Positions 63,178 through 64,000 of a stretch of DNA of 64,000 bases are shown here, one piece after another (within the stretch, counting starts at the first letter, position 1; each line of letters opens with the position of its first letter). The notes beneath the pieces were generated by a model. The model was not told the DNA's origin, did not search any database, and saw nothing but the letters and a program-made list of their open reading frames with translations. A program made the position numbers and the translations under genes. The stretch lies in assembly GCA_038250905.1 (NCBI GenBank), contig JBBSBV010000006.1:61818-125817 (forward strand). The letters run 5' to 3'. Source of the stretch: JAENVU01 sp038250905 (GTDB lineage Bacteria; Actinomycetota; Acidimicrobiia; IMCC26256; JAENVU01).

Positions 63178-64000
63178 CCACGAACTACGACATGATCGGT
63201 CGTGACGACGTCAACGACCTCGAGGCGATTCTCTCCATCAGCAACTCCGACGTCGACGAGATCGTGCACACGGTCCGCGCCGAGGCGGACTCGCTGTTCA
63301 CCTGGGACTACTCCCGGTCGCGTCCGGCGCTCATCAAGCTCTACGAGAAGGCGAAGACGTCGCAGTGGAACGCCGAGACCGACCTCGACTGGTCGATCGA
63401 AGTGGATCAGGCCGCAGTGGCGCTCGCCAACCAAGTGCAGATGAACGGCAGCGAGGTCTTCGGCGAGAACGTCGAGCTCAAGGGCACCGTCTTCTCGACG
63501 TGGACCGAAGACCAGTGGATCCAGCTCGGGATCGAGATGCAGAACTGGAGCCTCTCCCAGTTCATGCACGGTGAGCAGGGCGCGTTGATCTGTACCGCGC
63601 AGATCGTCGAGACCGTGCCGTGGATCGACGCGAAGTACTACGCCGCCACCCAGGTCATGGACGAGGCGCGCCACGTGGAGGTCTTCGCCAAGTACCTCGA
63701 CACGAAGCTCTCGGGTCACTACCCGGTGAACGCGCACCTCGAGATGCTCCTCGACGACATCATCGCCGACAACCGCTGGGACATGACCTACCTCGGTATG
63801 CAGATCATGGTGGAGGGCCTGGCTCTTGCCGCGTTCGGCTTCATGCACCAGATGACCACCGAGCCGCTCCTGAAGAAGCTGCTGCGATACGTGATGAGCG
63901 ACGAGGCGCGCCACGTCGCGTTCGGCGTGCTCTCGCTCCAGGAGTTCTACAAGGAGCTCGACTCGAAGGAGATCCGCGAGCGTCAGGAGTTCGCGTTCGA
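63174..64000 (+). CDS. ferritin-like diiron protein (partial, runs off the window)
   Basis: At least 275 residues. Four-helix diiron layout: Glu in FMHGEQGAL, MDEARHVEVF (ExxH), Glu in MVEGLALAAF, and SDEARHVAF (second ExxH), the ligand order of ferritin-like oxygenases and ribonucleotide-reductase-like proteins. The substrate is unknown. Such proteins with an adjacent TetR are frequent in actinobacteria and may act on fatty or aromatic compounds. ATGA overlap with the TetR gene. Confidence 0.8.
   Translation, partial: MTTNYDMIGRDDVNDLEAILSISNSDVDEIVHTVRAEADSLFTWDYSRSRPALIKLYEKAKTSQWNAETDLDWSIEVDQAAVALANQVQMNGSEVFGENVELKGTVFSTWTEDQWIQLGIEMQNWSLSQFMHGEQGALICTAQIVETVPWIDAKYYAATQVMDEARHVEVFAKYLDTKLSGHYPVNAHLEMLLDDIIADNRWDMTYLGMQIMVEGLALAAFGFMHQMTTEPLLKKLLRYVMSDEARHVAFGVLSLQEFYKELDSKEIRERQEFAF

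Overview
This window looks like chromosomal housekeeping DNA from a high-GC Actinomycetota, most likely Acidimicrobiia or a near relative. The class is an inference; the phylum is well supported by a WhiG-type sigma factor, DUF2469, the DUF3152 and DUF222/13E12-HNH families, MurT/GatD, F420-type oxidoreductases, the khpA-rimM-trmD-rplS order and the rpsB-tsf-pyrH-frr-cdsA-dxr-rseP-ispG order. I recognise no tRNA, rRNA, CRISPR array, prophage or insertion sequence.

Layout. 1-7.2 kb: protein targeting and ribosome assembly (ftsY, ffh, rpsP, khpA, rimM, trmD, rplS, DUF2469, yraN), with a secreted esterase on the other strand. 7.2-10.5 kb (minus): comM, dprA and three small genes. 10.6-15.6 kb: xerC, whiG, a degenerate M23 peptidase fused to an alpha/beta hydrolase, and a membrane-anchored beta-propeller. 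15.7-26.6 kb: rpsB, tsf, pyrH, frr, cdsA, dxr, rseP and ispG, interrupted by a minus-strand racemase/DUF1611 pair behind a structured leader. 26.6-29.3 kb (minus): methyltransferase, murT, gatD (lipid II amidation). 29.4-37.6 kb: amidase, F420-type oxidoreductase, sulfite reductase and APS reductase behind a Cys leader peptide, a secreted beta-helix protein, RidA and a pentapeptide protein. 37.6-42 kb: proS, an ATP-dependent DNA ligase and a secreted DUF3152 protease. 42.1-51 kb: rimP, nusA, ylxR, infB, rbfA, nrnA, truB, ribF. 51-54.6 kb: an ArsR operon, an XRE/nucleotidyltransferase pair resembling a toxin-antitoxin module, and an HNH protein. 54.7-60.1 kb: rpsO, pnp, an M16 peptidase broken by an in-frame TAG, and dapB. 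60.1-64 kb: two TetR regulators, a 13-repeat secreted propeller and a diiron ferritin-like protein cut by the window end.

Regulation. Genes in operons are tightly packed, with ATGA, GTGA or TTGA overlaps implying translational coupling. Many first genes appear to be leaderless: a TAnnnT -10 box lies 6-10 nt before the start codon and no Shine-Dalgarno is seen. 

The most unusual material is (1) a family of short intergenic repeats at gene junctions, flanked by degenerate copies of the gene end or start and, in two cases, encoding homologous relay micro-ORFs joined to their neighbours by ATGA overlaps, much like mycobacterial MIRUs; (2) a leaderless 32-codon Cys-containing leader peptide with a hairpin over its last Cys codon ahead of the sulfite reductase operon; (3) a sulfite reductase whose two halves each carry a full siroheme/[4Fe-4S] cysteine set; (4) an SD-sequestering structured leader ahead of DUF1611; and (5) the amber-interrupted M16 peptidase.
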